Below, piece by piece: positions 1 to 6,826 of a DNA stretch of 14,563 nt. The first letter of the stretch is position 1. Each line of letters opens with the position of its first letter. Position numbers and translations under genes: made by a program. The DNA is from Cytophagales bacterium (GTDB lineage: Bacteria; Bacteroidota; Bacteroidia; Cytophagales; Spirosomataceae), in NCBI GenBank assembly GCA_013205605.1, contig JABMMK010000376.1, positions 1 through 14,563 of the forward strand, in the 5' to 3' direction. The notes beneath the pieces were generated by a model that was given only the letters and a program-made list of their open reading frames with translations, made no database searches and was not told the DNA's origin.

Positions 1-1043
1 ACTCGATTATAAAATCAGCATTACTTTCCTATGGAATGTCTGGACGCGTATTCCATGCCCCATTCATTGACCTACATCCAGGTTTTTCTTTAGCCGGTGC
101 TTGGGAAAGAACCAACAAAAATATTGAAAAGGATTATCCAGGGGTTAAATCCTATTCAAGTATAGACGAAATTTTATCAGATCCCACGATCGATTTAGTC
201 GTGGTTAACACGCCCATTTACTCCCATTTTGAATATGCATTAGCCGCTTTAAATGCGGGTAAACACATCATTGTAGAAAAAGCGTTCACGACTAATTTAC
301 AAGAAGCATTAGCCTTAGATACCTTAGCGAAATCAAAATCAAAACACATTTTTGTGTACCAAAACAGACGTTTAGATTCCGATTTCCTAAGCGTAAAGAA
401 AATAGTGGACGCGGGCCTATTAGGTGAGCTGGTGGAAGTAGAGATCAGATACGATCGTTTTAATGGAGCTCAATCGCTCAAATTACATAAAGAAATTCCC
501 GGACCCGGTGCAGGAATTGTAAAAGATTTAGGACCTCACTTGATCGACCAGGCCATTTATTTATTTGGTAGCCCGGAAAAAGTATTCGCAGATTTACGAA
601 TGACCCGTCCTGAAACCCAAGTAGATGATTATTTTGAAATATTATTCTATTACCCAAACCTGAGAGTGAGGCTTAGAGGGGGTTATTATTTCAAAGAGCC
701 TGTCCCATCGTTTCAATTGCATGGGAAAAAGGGAAGCTTTTTGAAAGTGAGAGCCGATAAACAAGAAACTGATTTATTGGCCGGCTTAAAGCCGCAGGGG
801 GATGATTGGGCTACGGAAAATGAAGCGGATTTTGGAATATTACATGTAGATGGTCAGGAAAAAATCCGAGTTCCATCCGAAAAAGGCAACTTCATGTATT
901 TCTATGAAAATGTATTTGATACCCTTCAAGGTCGAGCTGAACCATTTGTTTCAGCCATGCAGGGAGCTCAATGCATGCAGGTGATCGATGCCGTTTTTGA
1001 AAGCCATGAGGCACAAAAAGTGATTCATTTACCTTCATTATAG
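1..1043 (+). CDS. Gfo/Idh/MocA family NAD(P)-dependent oxidoreductase, 5'-truncated by the window edge
   Basis: Probable NAD(P)-dependent sugar or polyol dehydrogenase; the substrate cannot be read from sequence. The frame is open to the left edge: codons before the first in-window ATG (36) read SIIKSALLSYG and run into MSGRVFHAPF, which is the normal N-terminal Rossmann nucleotide-binding turn of this family. The true start is therefore a few codons outside the window and ATG 36 is internal. Counting from that Met, visible marks are NTP (58-60), EKA (81-83, the usual EKP position with its lysine kept) and DLGPH (164-168, the C-terminal domain region that carries the active-site histidine in this family). 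Length fits the family (about 345 aa). Only 6 bp separate the stop from the Crp-like regulator, so the two are probably cotranscribed. No sequence feature ties it to sulfur metabolism. Confidence 0.9.
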   Translation, partial: SIIKSALLSYGMSGRVFHAPFIDLHPGFSLAGAWERTNKNIEKDYPGVKSYSSIDEILSDPTIDLVVVNTPIYSHFEYALAALNAGKHIIVEKAFTTNLQEALALDTLAKSKSKHIFVYQNRRLDSDFLSVKKIVDAGLLGELVEVEIRYDRFNGAQSLKLHKEIPGPGAGIVKDLGPHLIDQAIYLFGSPEKVFADLRMTRPETQVDDYFEILFYYPNLRVRLRGGYYFKEPVPSFQLHGKKGSFLKVRADKQETDLLAGLKPQGDDWATENEADFGILHVDGQEKIRVPSEKGNFMYFYENVFDTLQGRAEPFVSAMQGAQCMQVIDAVFESHEAQKVIHLPSL

Positions 1044-1049
1044 CCCAAA

Positions 1050-1685
1050 ATGGAAATCCCACCAATGCTATTCCCGCAATTTGAACCTGAATTATCCAAA
1101 AAAATTCAGCAGGTTGGCGTAGTTAGAAAGTTTAAATCAGATGAATTTCTGATGAAGACTGGACAGTCGATTCGCTCCGCCGTTTTAGTTACTAAAGGAA
1201 TTATCAAAGTGTTTCGAGAGGATGATGAAGGAAATGAAATATTCATGTACAACCTACATCCTGGAGAAGCCTGTGCCATTTCGATGACCTGTGCGGCCCG
1301 TCAAATTGCTTCCCAAATCATGGCAAAAGCCCTAATTGACACCGAAGTGATTGCCATTCCCGCAGAGCTTATGGATGAATGGGGTTCTAAATATAAATCA
1401 TGGTATCAATTTGTGTTAGAAACTTATCGGTCGCGGTTTGAGGAATTATTGGACACTTTAGATCAAATTGCCTTCAGAAATTTGGATGAACGATTACTTT
1501 GGTATTTAAAGCAACATCAAAAAAGCTTAAAAACGAATCTTTTAAAAGCCTCATTCACAGAAATCGCCCATGAATTAAACTCATCCAGAGAGGTTATTTC
1601 AAGGCTGATTAAGAAACTAGCGGAAAAAGGCCACATCAAAATGCATAAAAACCAAATTGAAATTATCGATTTAAAAGGACTGTGA
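1050..1685 (+). CDS. Crp/Fnr-family transcriptional regulator with a lone cysteine pair
   Basis: DNA-binding regulator of 211 aa with an N-terminal cyclic-nucleotide-binding-type beta barrel (about 15-115), a long dimerisation helix (about 118-150, WYQFVLETYRSRFEELL) and a C-terminal Crp-type helix-turn-helix (about 167-196, SFTEIAHELNSSREVISRL). The only two cysteines, C75 and C81, lie close together in the effector domain (GEACAISMTCAA). There is no Fnr-type N-terminal Fe-S cysteine cluster. It sits immediately before the sulfur operon and is the obvious candidate regulator of it. The start at 1050 gives a 6-bp gap after the oxidoreductase; ATG 1065 is an alternative. Family assignment is firm. 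The inducing signal is unknown; sulfide or persulfide sensing through C75/C81 is inference. Confidence 0.9.
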   Translation: MEIPPMLFPQFEPELSKKIQQVGVVRKFKSDEFLMKTGQSIRSAVLVTKGIIKVFREDDEGNEIFMYNLHPGEACAISMTCAARQIASQIMAKALIDTEVIAIPAELMDEWGSKYKSWYQFVLETYRSRFEELLDTLDQIAFRNLDERLLWYLKQHQKSLKTNLLKASFTEIAHELNSSREVISRLIKKLAEKGHIKMHKNQIEIIDLKGL

Positions 1686-1717
1686 TAAAAGTCACCATTT
1701 AGGATGGGGAATTGATC

Positions 1718-1725
1718 TAAATTTG
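1718..1725 (+). promoter_or_regulatory. Candidate -7 box of the sulfur operon promoter
   Basis: TAAATTTG matches the Bacteroidota -7 consensus TAnnTTTG exactly and lies 20 bp before the ATG of the TauE gene, in a 60-bp gap. No good TTTG -33 box is seen. An imperfect dyad, TTTAG (1698-1702) and CTAAA (1717-1721), overlaps the box and could be an operator. This is a consensus match only. Confidence 0.45.
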
Positions 1726-1745
1726 TCCCAACAAAAAAAAGAAAT

Positions 1746-2567
1746 ATGGAGATTTTAGGCTATTTCGCCTCTTTAATCATTGGTTTATCCTTAGGCTTAA
1801 TTGGCGGTGGTGGATCCATATTAACCGTCCCCGTTTTAGTATATCTTTTCGGTGTAAATCCTATTTTAGCTACGGCCTATTCGTTATTTATCGTGGGCGC
1901 AAGTAGTTTGGTCGGCGCCTTCCCAAAATACAAACAAGGTTTAGTCAATTTAAAGACGGCCATTATTTTTGGAATTCCATCCATCGTATCCGTATTTGCT
2001 ACCAGGAAATTCATTGTTCCACTCATTCCTAATGAAGTTTTTGTCCTAGGTGATTTCATGGTAACCAAGTCAATTTTAATGATGGTTTTATTTGCCATCC
2101 TAATGGTAGCGGCATCTATCTCGATGATTCGAGGTAAATGCGAACAATGTGAAAAAGAAAAGGATGAAAATTTCATAGTTGAGGTTCAAGTTTTTAATTA
2201 CCCCATGATCCTTTTGGAAGGAGCGATCGTTGGTATTTTAACTGGCTTAGTCGGCGCAGGAGGAGGTTTTCTCATCATTCCAGCCCTTGTTATGCTGTCA
2301 AAATTATCCATGAAGCAGGCCATTGGTACTTCTTTATTAATCATTGCGGCCAAATCATTAATTGGATTTACGGGTGATTTGGGTCATCAAATCATCGATT
2401 GGAAATTACTTTTAACGGTCACAGGATTAGCGATTGTGGGTATATTTTTTGGGGATATCGTAAGTGAAAAAATAGATGGAAATAAGCTTAAAGTGGGATT
2501 TGGTTGGTTTGTTTTGATTATGGGAGTATTTATCCTAGTCCAACAAGTAGCCTTTCCTATCCAATAA
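1746..2567 (+). CDS. TauE/SafE family sulfite/organosulfonate exporter-like permease
   Basis: Integral membrane protein of 273 aa, almost entirely hydrophobic, with the two-fold internal repeat typical of TauE/SafE. The two signature glycine stretches are GLIGGGGSILTVPVL (17-31) and GLVGAGGGFLIIPAL (167-181). The family is thought to move sulfite, sulfonates or related sulfur anions across the inner membrane. The loop between the halves holds a CxxC pair (C132, C135; GKCEQCEKEKDE) amid charged residues, probably cytoplasmic. It is first in a run of four sulfur genes, 17 bp before the MBL-rhodanese gene, so it is very likely in that operon. Substrate and direction are not readable; sulfite or thiosulfate export is the natural inference from context. 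Confidence 0.9.
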   Translation: MEILGYFASLIIGLSLGLIGGGGSILTVPVLVYLFGVNPILATAYSLFIVGASSLVGAFPKYKQGLVNLKTAIIFGIPSIVSVFATRKFIVPLIPNEVFVLGDFMVTKSILMMVLFAILMVAASISMIRGKCEQCEKEKDENFIVEVQVFNYPMILLEGAIVGILTGLVGAGGGFLIIPALVMLSKLSMKQAIGTSLLIIAAKSLIGFTGDLGHQIIDWKLLLTVTGLAIVGIFFGDIVSEKIDGNKLKVGFGWFVLIMGVFILVQQVAFPIQ

Positions 2568-2584
2568 TTTAAAAATAAAAAGCC

Positions 2585-4003
2585 ATGAAAGTAGAGCAAA
2601 TTTACACAGGATGTTTAGCGCAGGGAGCTTATTACATTGAGAATAACGGGGAAGCGGCGATTATAGATCCACTTCGTGAGGTACAACCCTATATTGAAAA
2701 AGCAAAAAGAAATAATGCTAAAATCAAATATGTGTTTGAAACTCATTTTCATGCAGATTTTGTTTCAGGTCATTTAGATTTGTCGGCAAAGACAGGGGCG
2801 CCAATCGTTTATGGACCCAATGCCCAATGTGGATTTGATTGTATTTCTGCCACAGACGGTCAAGAATTTCCCTTAGGTGATGCAAAAATTCGTGTCATTC
2901 ATACTCCGGGCCATACGATGGAATCGACTTGTTTTTTATTGATCGATCAAACAGGAGAAGCTACCAGTTTATTTTCAGGAGACACCTTGTTTATTGGCGA
3001 TGTCGGCCGCCCCGATTTAGCCCAAAAACTATCATCAGATTTAACTGAAGATATGTTGGCCGGTTTTTTATATGATTCTCTTCAAAATAAAATCATGCCT
3101 TTAGCCGATGATATCACCGTATATCCAGCCCATGGAGCAGGTTCTGCTTGTGGTAAAAACATGAGTAAAGAGACTACAGATACCTTAGGGAATCAAAAGA
3201 AGACCAATTATGCATTAAACCCTGCGCTTAGCAAAGACCAATTTATAAAAGAGTTATTAACGGGTTTGGTGGCACCCCCCGCATATTTCCCATTAAATGT
3301 TTTGATGAATATTCAAGGATACGATTCGATTGACAAGGTTTTAGAGCGAGGCCAACATGCCCTTTCGCCTGCGGCTTTTGAAGCGGCGGCCAATGAAACT
3401 TCTGCTTTGATTTTAGATACCCGAAATGTACAAACGTTTGCAGCCGGTTTCGTACCTAATTCAATTAACATTGCCATTGACGGTTCTTTTGCACCCTGGG
3501 TTGGCGCCATGATTCCAGATATCAAGCAGGAAATCTTATTAGTCACTGATGAAGGCCGTGAAGAGGAAGTCATCACACGATTAGCCCGAGTAGGATATGA
3601 TTTTACGATAGGTTATTTAAAAGGAGGTATTAAGGCGTGGAAAGATGCGGGAAAGGAATTAGATCAAATCGAATCCATCTCTGTGGAGGAGACTTTGAAT
3701 CGAGCCAAATTGGGTGAAGGTGAAATCATTGATGTAAGAAAAAATAGCGAATACCTTTCTGAGCATATTGTTGACGTGGAAAATGCACCCTTAGATTTCA
3801 TTAATGAAAGTATGCTCAAAATCAATAAGGATAAAACATATTTTGTGCATTGCGCCAGTGGTTATCGATCGATGATATTTATATCGACTTTAAGAGCAAG
3901 GGGCTATGAAAATTTAATCGACGTGCAAGGCGGATTTAAGGCCATTAAAGAATCCGAGAAATTCAAATTGTCGGAATATGTTTGCCCTACGACATTGTTG
4001 TAG
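2585..4003 (+). CDS. MBL-fold persulfide-dioxygenase-like hydrolase fused to two rhodanese domains
   Basis: Cytoplasmic protein of 472 aa. Residues 1-250 form a metallo-beta-lactamase fold with HFHADF (54-59), H63, TPGH (H110), SGDTLF (D133) and PAHG (H183). The usual HxHxDH has F59 in place of the last histidine. The retained H54, H110 and D133 correspond to the mononuclear iron triad of ETHE1-type persulfide dioxygenases. Two rhodanese domains follow. The first (about 265-358) has TDEGREEE at the active-site loop, hence no catalytic cysteine. The second (about 366-460) has HCASGYRS with C423 and should be able to carry a persulfide. The likely role is oxidation of protein- or glutathione-type persulfide to sulfite, with the rhodanese delivering sulfane sulfur. 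It lies 17 bp after the TauE permease, which could export the sulfite. Architecture is firm; the reaction is inferred from the family. Confidence 0.9.
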   Translation: MKVEQIYTGCLAQGAYYIENNGEAAIIDPLREVQPYIEKAKRNNAKIKYVFETHFHADFVSGHLDLSAKTGAPIVYGPNAQCGFDCISATDGQEFPLGDAKIRVIHTPGHTMESTCFLLIDQTGEATSLFSGDTLFIGDVGRPDLAQKLSSDLTEDMLAGFLYDSLQNKIMPLADDITVYPAHGAGSACGKNMSKETTDTLGNQKKTNYALNPALSKDQFIKELLTGLVAPPAYFPLNVLMNIQGYDSIDKVLERGQHALSPAAFEAAANETSALILDTRNVQTFAAGFVPNSINIAIDGSFAPWVGAMIPDIKQEILLVTDEGREEEVITRLARVGYDFTIGYLKGGIKAWKDAGKELDQIESISVEETLNRAKLGEGEIIDVRKNSEYLSEHIVDVENAPLDFINESMLKINKDKTYFVHCASGYRSMIFISTLRARGYENLIDVQGGFKAIKESEKFKLSEYVCPTTLL

Positions 4004-4044
4004 ATTCGTTTTAGAGCAAAAAAAGCGTTAAAATAAATTACATT

Positions 4045-4115
4045 CACCCAATACTTATTACCTGATACTTGTTACCTATTACCTATTTTCGTTACCTATT
4101 ACCTAATACTTAATT
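4045..4115. repeat. Degenerate TTACCTA-type repeat tract
   Basis: The 123-bp gap between the MBL-rhodanese and first YeeE genes is filled with near-repeats of TTACCTATTACCT, such as GTTACCTATTACCTATTTT at 4071-4089 and again GTTACCTATTACCTAAT from 4091. The same words make up the A/T-rich half of the 39-bp tandem array at 11608-11958, so the two tracts appear related. Confidence 0.6.
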
Positions 4116-4126
4116 AACTTAAAGAA

Positions 4127-4690
4127 ATGATCGAAACATTAACTCAACCCTGGCCTTGGTATGTGGCAGGAGCAATCATCGGACTTATAGTCCCTACCTT
4201 ATTAATTTTAGGCAATAAGCATTTTGGAATTTCGGCCAATTTGAGGCATATGTGTGCGGCATGTTTTCCGAGTAACATCCCATTTTTCAACTATGATTGG
4301 AAGAAAGAATCTTGGAATTTATTTTTCATCGGGGGGATTTTAGTTGGCGGTATCATTTCCACCCAATACCTAAGCTCTCCTGATCCAGTGATTATTCATC
4401 CTGATTTAGCTAAGGAATTAACTCAATTTGGCATTACTGATTTTTCGGGTTTAGTTCCAGTTCAATTGTTTTCATTTGAAAGTTTATTTACACTGCGCGG
4501 ATTGATCATGATGGTTGGCGGAGGATTTCTAGTCGGATTTGGCACGCGCTATGCGGGAGGTTGCACCTCAGGACATGCCATTATGGGCCTCAGTGACTTA
4601 CAGTGGCCATCATTAGTGGCAACGATCAGTTTTATGATCGGCGGATTTTTGATGACCAATTTAATTTTACCTTATATTTTAGCTTTATAA
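4127..4690 (+). CDS. YeeE/YedE family (Sulf_transp) membrane protein, thiosulfate-uptake type, first half
   Basis: Membrane protein of 187 aa from the YeeE/YedE family, whose studied members (YeeE/TsuA) take up thiosulfate through conserved cysteines. Marks are FGISANLRHMCAACFP (33-48; C43 and C46) and GFGTRYAGGCTSGHAIMG (137-154; C146), separated by hydrophobic helices. Full-length YeeE carries its repeats in one chain of about 330-350 aa. Here the system is split into this protein and the next, which starts 2 bp after this stop, so both probably assemble as one transporter. It is placed downstream of the persulfide-dioxygenase-like gene, consistent with supplying thiosulfate or another sulfane-sulfur anion. 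Family firm; substrate inferred. Confidence 0.88.
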   Translation: MIETLTQPWPWYVAGAIIGLIVPTLLILGNKHFGISANLRHMCAACFPSNIPFFNYDWKKESWNLFFIGGILVGGIISTQYLSSPDPVIIHPDLAKELTQFGITDFSGLVPVQLFSFESLFTLRGLIMMVGGGFLVGFGTRYAGGCTSGHAIMGLSDLQWPSLVATISFMIGGFLMTNLILPYILAL

Positions 4691-4692
4691 AG

Positions 4693-5190
4693 ATGAAAAT
4701 GAAACAAGAGGAAACGGATTTTGAAGTACGTTCATTAGATACCATGTGTGTCAATGAGTCTGAATTGGTCCATCCATGGTGGTATAATTTCAAGTATGCT
4801 GCGGTGGGCGTGATTTTTGGTATTGTATTTATCAAAGCTGAAATTATTTCTTGGTTTAGAATTCAGGAAATGTTTAAACTCCAAAGTTTCCACATGTATG
4901 GCGTGATTGGAACGGCCGTTGTTGTGGGAGCGATTTCAGTATTTTTAATCAAAAAACTGAAGATTAAAACGGTTCATGGAGAAGAAATCACCTTTACAAA
5001 TAAGAAATTCAATCAAGGCCAAATATACGGCGGATTGATATTCGGTCTAGGTTGGGCCATTACAGGGGCATGTCCAGGACCATTATTTGCCCAATTAGGA
5101 TCTGGCGCCTTAGCCATCATTGTTGTTATTGCAAGCGCCATGGCCGGAACTTGGGTGTATGGTAAATTCAGGGATAAATTACCCCATTAA
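4693..5190 (+). CDS. DUF6691/YeeE-YedE family membrane protein, second half of a split transporter
   Basis: Protein of 165 aa from ATG 4693. The open frame extends further left but only inside the preceding gene, so the start just after that gene's stop is preferred. The N-terminal 30 residues are hydrophilic with one cysteine (C19), followed by about four hydrophobic segments. The C-terminal motif GLGWAITGACPGPLFAQLGSG (C127) is the signature of the second YeeE/YedE repeat. With the upstream partner it offers the set of cysteines thought to relay thiosulfate through the channel. The pair is a common two-gene arrangement in sulfur clusters. Role as the partner half is inferred from adjacency and motifs. 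Confidence 0.85.
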   Translation: MKMKQEETDFEVRSLDTMCVNESELVHPWWYNFKYAAVGVIFGIVFIKAEIISWFRIQEMFKLQSFHMYGVIGTAVVVGAISVFLIKKLKIKTVHGEEITFTNKKFNQGQIYGGLIFGLGWAITGACPGPLFAQLGSGALAIIVVIASAMAGTWVYGKFRDKLPH

Positions 5191-5264
5191 GGAAAAAGCA
5201 TCAGAAAAAATAAGATAAAGGAGTATAATCAAAAATAAAATTTGGCCAATTTTAATGTATAATA

Positions 5265-5536
5265 ATGGGAAAATTTATGATTAATATCCAATTAGAAGGA
5301 TTGGATACTGAAACAAGAATGAAATTACTCCCAGAGAGCAGGAGCTAGTGAAAGAGCTGGAAGAAAATGGAACCATTATAGAAACCTACATTAAACTTGA
5401 CATGTCTGGTATTTACATGATCATTATCGCGGTAGATTCCGATGATGTGCATTCAAAACTTTCAATTTTGCCCTATTACCCTTTTATGAAAATTGAAATT
5501 GTTCCCATTAGAATGGTCAACAATATCAATCAATAA
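5265..5536 (+). pseudogene. Muconolactone-isomerase-like small protein gene, frameshifted
   Basis: Two overlapping frames together encode one small protein. The first (5265-5348) reads MGKFMINIQLEGLDTE...MKLLP and stops at TAG 5346-5348. The second, from about 5336, continues EQELVKELEENG...ISGIY-like beta strands and ends PFMKIEIVPIRMVNNINQ at 5536. Restoring a single A near 5335 (CCAGAGAGC to CCAGAAGAGC) gives one uninterrupted 90-aa protein of the size and pattern of ferredoxin-fold muconolactone-isomerase/YciI-like proteins. GTG 5348 could start the second part alone but would lack the first strand. It is the last + strand gene before the inserted region. Either a true pseudogene or a one-base sequence error; the original function is unknown. 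Confidence 0.65.
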
Positions 5537-5567
5537 TCGAAAGACATCCCTGATTTCAGGACCTGAG

Positions 5568-5630
5568 CTTTTAATTTTTTGCGTACCAATCTTTGATCGG
5601 CTTATAGGGTCCAAATGGGTGATCAAAAAG
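5568..5630 (-). pseudogene. Orphan 3'-end remnant of tsdA (direct-repeat copy 1)
   Basis: Positions 5568-5616 repeat 9190-9238, the 3' end of tsdA plus its downstream bases, with one mismatch in 49 bp and in the same orientation. Read on the - strand the remnant encodes LFDHPFGPYKPIKDWYAKN and a stop; an in-frame TGA lies two codons upstream. Compared with intact tsdA (FDHPFGPY-VDPFSEEQHKFGPY-KPIKDWYAKK) it lacks exactly 42 bp (14 codons) between two similar GGG(T)CCAAA words. Homology continues weakly to 5630 and then ends. It marks the left border of the insertion. Confidence 0.8.
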
Positions 5631-5641
5631 AGTTCAGTCTA

Positions 5642-6185
5642 TCAGGGGTTTAGTATAAGCCTATAATTAAAACTGTTTAGTTTTAATTATAACTAAACAA
5701 GTTTTCCTTTCATACTCGTAAGTGCAACCCATAAATCTTCTTGCTTTAAACTGTTGGTAAAATGTTATTACAAAGTATGTAGCAAATTAAAATTTGATTT
5801 CGAATACATTTGATACAAAATTTTAATCTTTTCCATTTATTAGAATGCGGAACAGATATACTCTAAATACAGGAATTATTAGGGTATAGTAGCAGCAAAA
5901 GAACTGAAATAAATACGCATCTTAGTAGGAAATGTATTAAACAAATAAAAAGTTCTTTTGATGATTTGTAATATTTTTATCAAAAATAAAACAACTAAAT
6001 ACCTGAGTTTATGTGGCATAAAGCCAACCCTTGTTGGGTGGATTAGAGCAATTTTACGACCGGTATAAATGAGTTAGTAGCAATTTTGCCGAAACCCTTA
6101 AAACAAGCAATTTAAAGAAGTAATTGTCATTGGCTTTTCTTGTAAATTTTAAATTTTTTATTAACCACTAAAAACAAACACACAC
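5642..6185. other. A/T-rich gene-free stretch before mscL
   Basis: About 540 bp with no convincing coding frame on either strand. It holds a perfect inverted repeat (5662-5691), an imperfect A/T-rich inverted repeat (ATTAAAATTTG 5786-5796 with CAAAATTTTAAT 5816-5827) and TACATTTG (5805-5812), which matches the -7 consensus but has no -33 partner. No clear mscL promoter is recognised. It may contain decayed DNA of the inserted segment. Confidence 0.5.
5662..5698. repeat. Overlapping perfect inverted repeats near the left insertion border
   Basis: TATAATTAAAACT (5662-5674) and its exact reverse complement (5679-5691) flank a 4-base loop GTTT. A second dyad, GTTTAGTT (5675-5682) with AACTAAAC (5691-5698), overlaps it, so the two hairpins exclude each other. 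It begins 32 bp after the last tsdA-like base. Could be a terminator, an element end or a protein-binding dyad. Confidence 0.7.
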
Positions 6186-6602
6186 ATGAGTATGATGAAA
6201 GAGTTCAAAGAGTTTGCCATGAAGGGCAACTTAGTTGACATGGCAATTGCCTTCGTAATGGGCGCTGCCTTTGGAAAAGTAGTGAGCGGTTTTATAGACG
6301 GCATAGTAATGCCTCTTGTAGGTAAACTCGTAGCTGGAGTAGATTTTGCCTCTCTGAAATATGTTTTATCGCAAGCACAAATGGACGCTTCGGGTAAAGT
6401 AATAGCAGCCGAAGCTTCAATAAAATATGGAGAGTTTATCACTATTATAATTAACTTTATTTTGGTAGCTTTTGTAATGTTCATAATTATAAAAGCAATG
6501 AACAAGATGAAGAAAAAACAAGAGGCTGCCCCTATGACACCTGCTCCTCCAACAGAAGACCAAACATTATTGAGAGAGATACGCGATTTGTTGAAAAAAT
6601 AA
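6186..6602 (+). CDS. mscL: Large-conductance mechanosensitive channel MscL
   Basis: Inner-membrane pressure-release channel of 138 aa, opened by membrane tension on osmotic down-shock. Visible are the N-terminal amphipathic helix (MKEFKEFAMKGN), the first membrane helix with LVDMAIAFVMGAAFGKVVSGFIDGIV (about 16-41), a periplasmic loop, a second membrane helix (about 83-104, FITIIINFILVAFVMFIIIKA) and the C-terminal cytoplasmic helix ending LLREIRDLLKK. Length matches the family. The start at 6186 follows an A/C-rich leader; ATG 6192 and 6195 are alternatives. It stands alone inside the inserted segment, is functionally unrelated to the sulfur genes and probably came with the insert. Family assignment is firm. 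Confidence 0.95.
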   Translation: MSMMKEFKEFAMKGNLVDMAIAFVMGAAFGKVVSGFIDGIVMPLVGKLVAGVDFASLKYVLSQAQMDASGKVIAAEASIKYGEFITIIINFILVAFVMFIIIKAMNKMKKKQEAAPMTPAPPTEDQTLLREIRDLLKK

Positions 6603-6624
6603 AAAACGGCTGAAAACACGAGCT

Positions 6625-6738
6625 AGGCTAAAGTGGGGGTTTAGTGCGCAGACGTATCTGTTCTTAATTAAATCTTGGTTCTATTTATCATTTTTTGTGG
6701 TAAAAAACGCTGCCTTCGCCAAGCCCGAAACCGTTAGC
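6625..6738. repeat. attC-like repeat element A, upstream of higBA
   Basis: The segment opens with AGGCTAAAGTGGGGGTTT (6625-6642) followed by TGCGCA and closes with AAGCCCGAAACCGTTA (6721-6736) then GCC. The ends are imperfect inverted repeats: AGGCTAA...GGTTT against AAACCGTTAGCC. The right end repeats in element B (7607-7622) at 15 of 16 positions. Size (about 114 bp) and arrangement resemble integron attC sites, but the core boxes do not match the consensus fully. Confidence 0.45.
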
Positions 6739-6780
6739 CTAAATGCGTCAGTTTTGCGCAGAAAAAAATCTTACAAATAT

Positions 6781-6795
6781 TTCCCAATTTGGGAA
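6781..6795. promoter_or_regulatory. Palindrome before higBA, candidate HigA operator
   Basis: TTCCCAA-T-TTGGGAA is a perfect 7-bp inverted repeat around one base, 31 bp before the higB start. Toxin-antitoxin operons are typically autorepressed by antitoxin binding to such palindromes, so this is the best operator candidate. No clear promoter boxes could be assigned. Confidence 0.45.
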
Positions 6796-6826
6796 CTTTT
6801 AATCATCTTTGACAAAGAATTAAACA

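Noticed and set aside
4603..4692. 30-residue N-terminal extension of the second YeeE protein
   Set aside because: It lies wholly inside the first YeeE gene in another frame; ATG 4693, 2 bp after that gene's stop, is the natural start.
6019..6100. A third attC-like element before mscL (GCCGAAACCCTTA at 6088-6100)
   Set aside because: Only a short loose match to the right end of elements A and B; no matching left end found.
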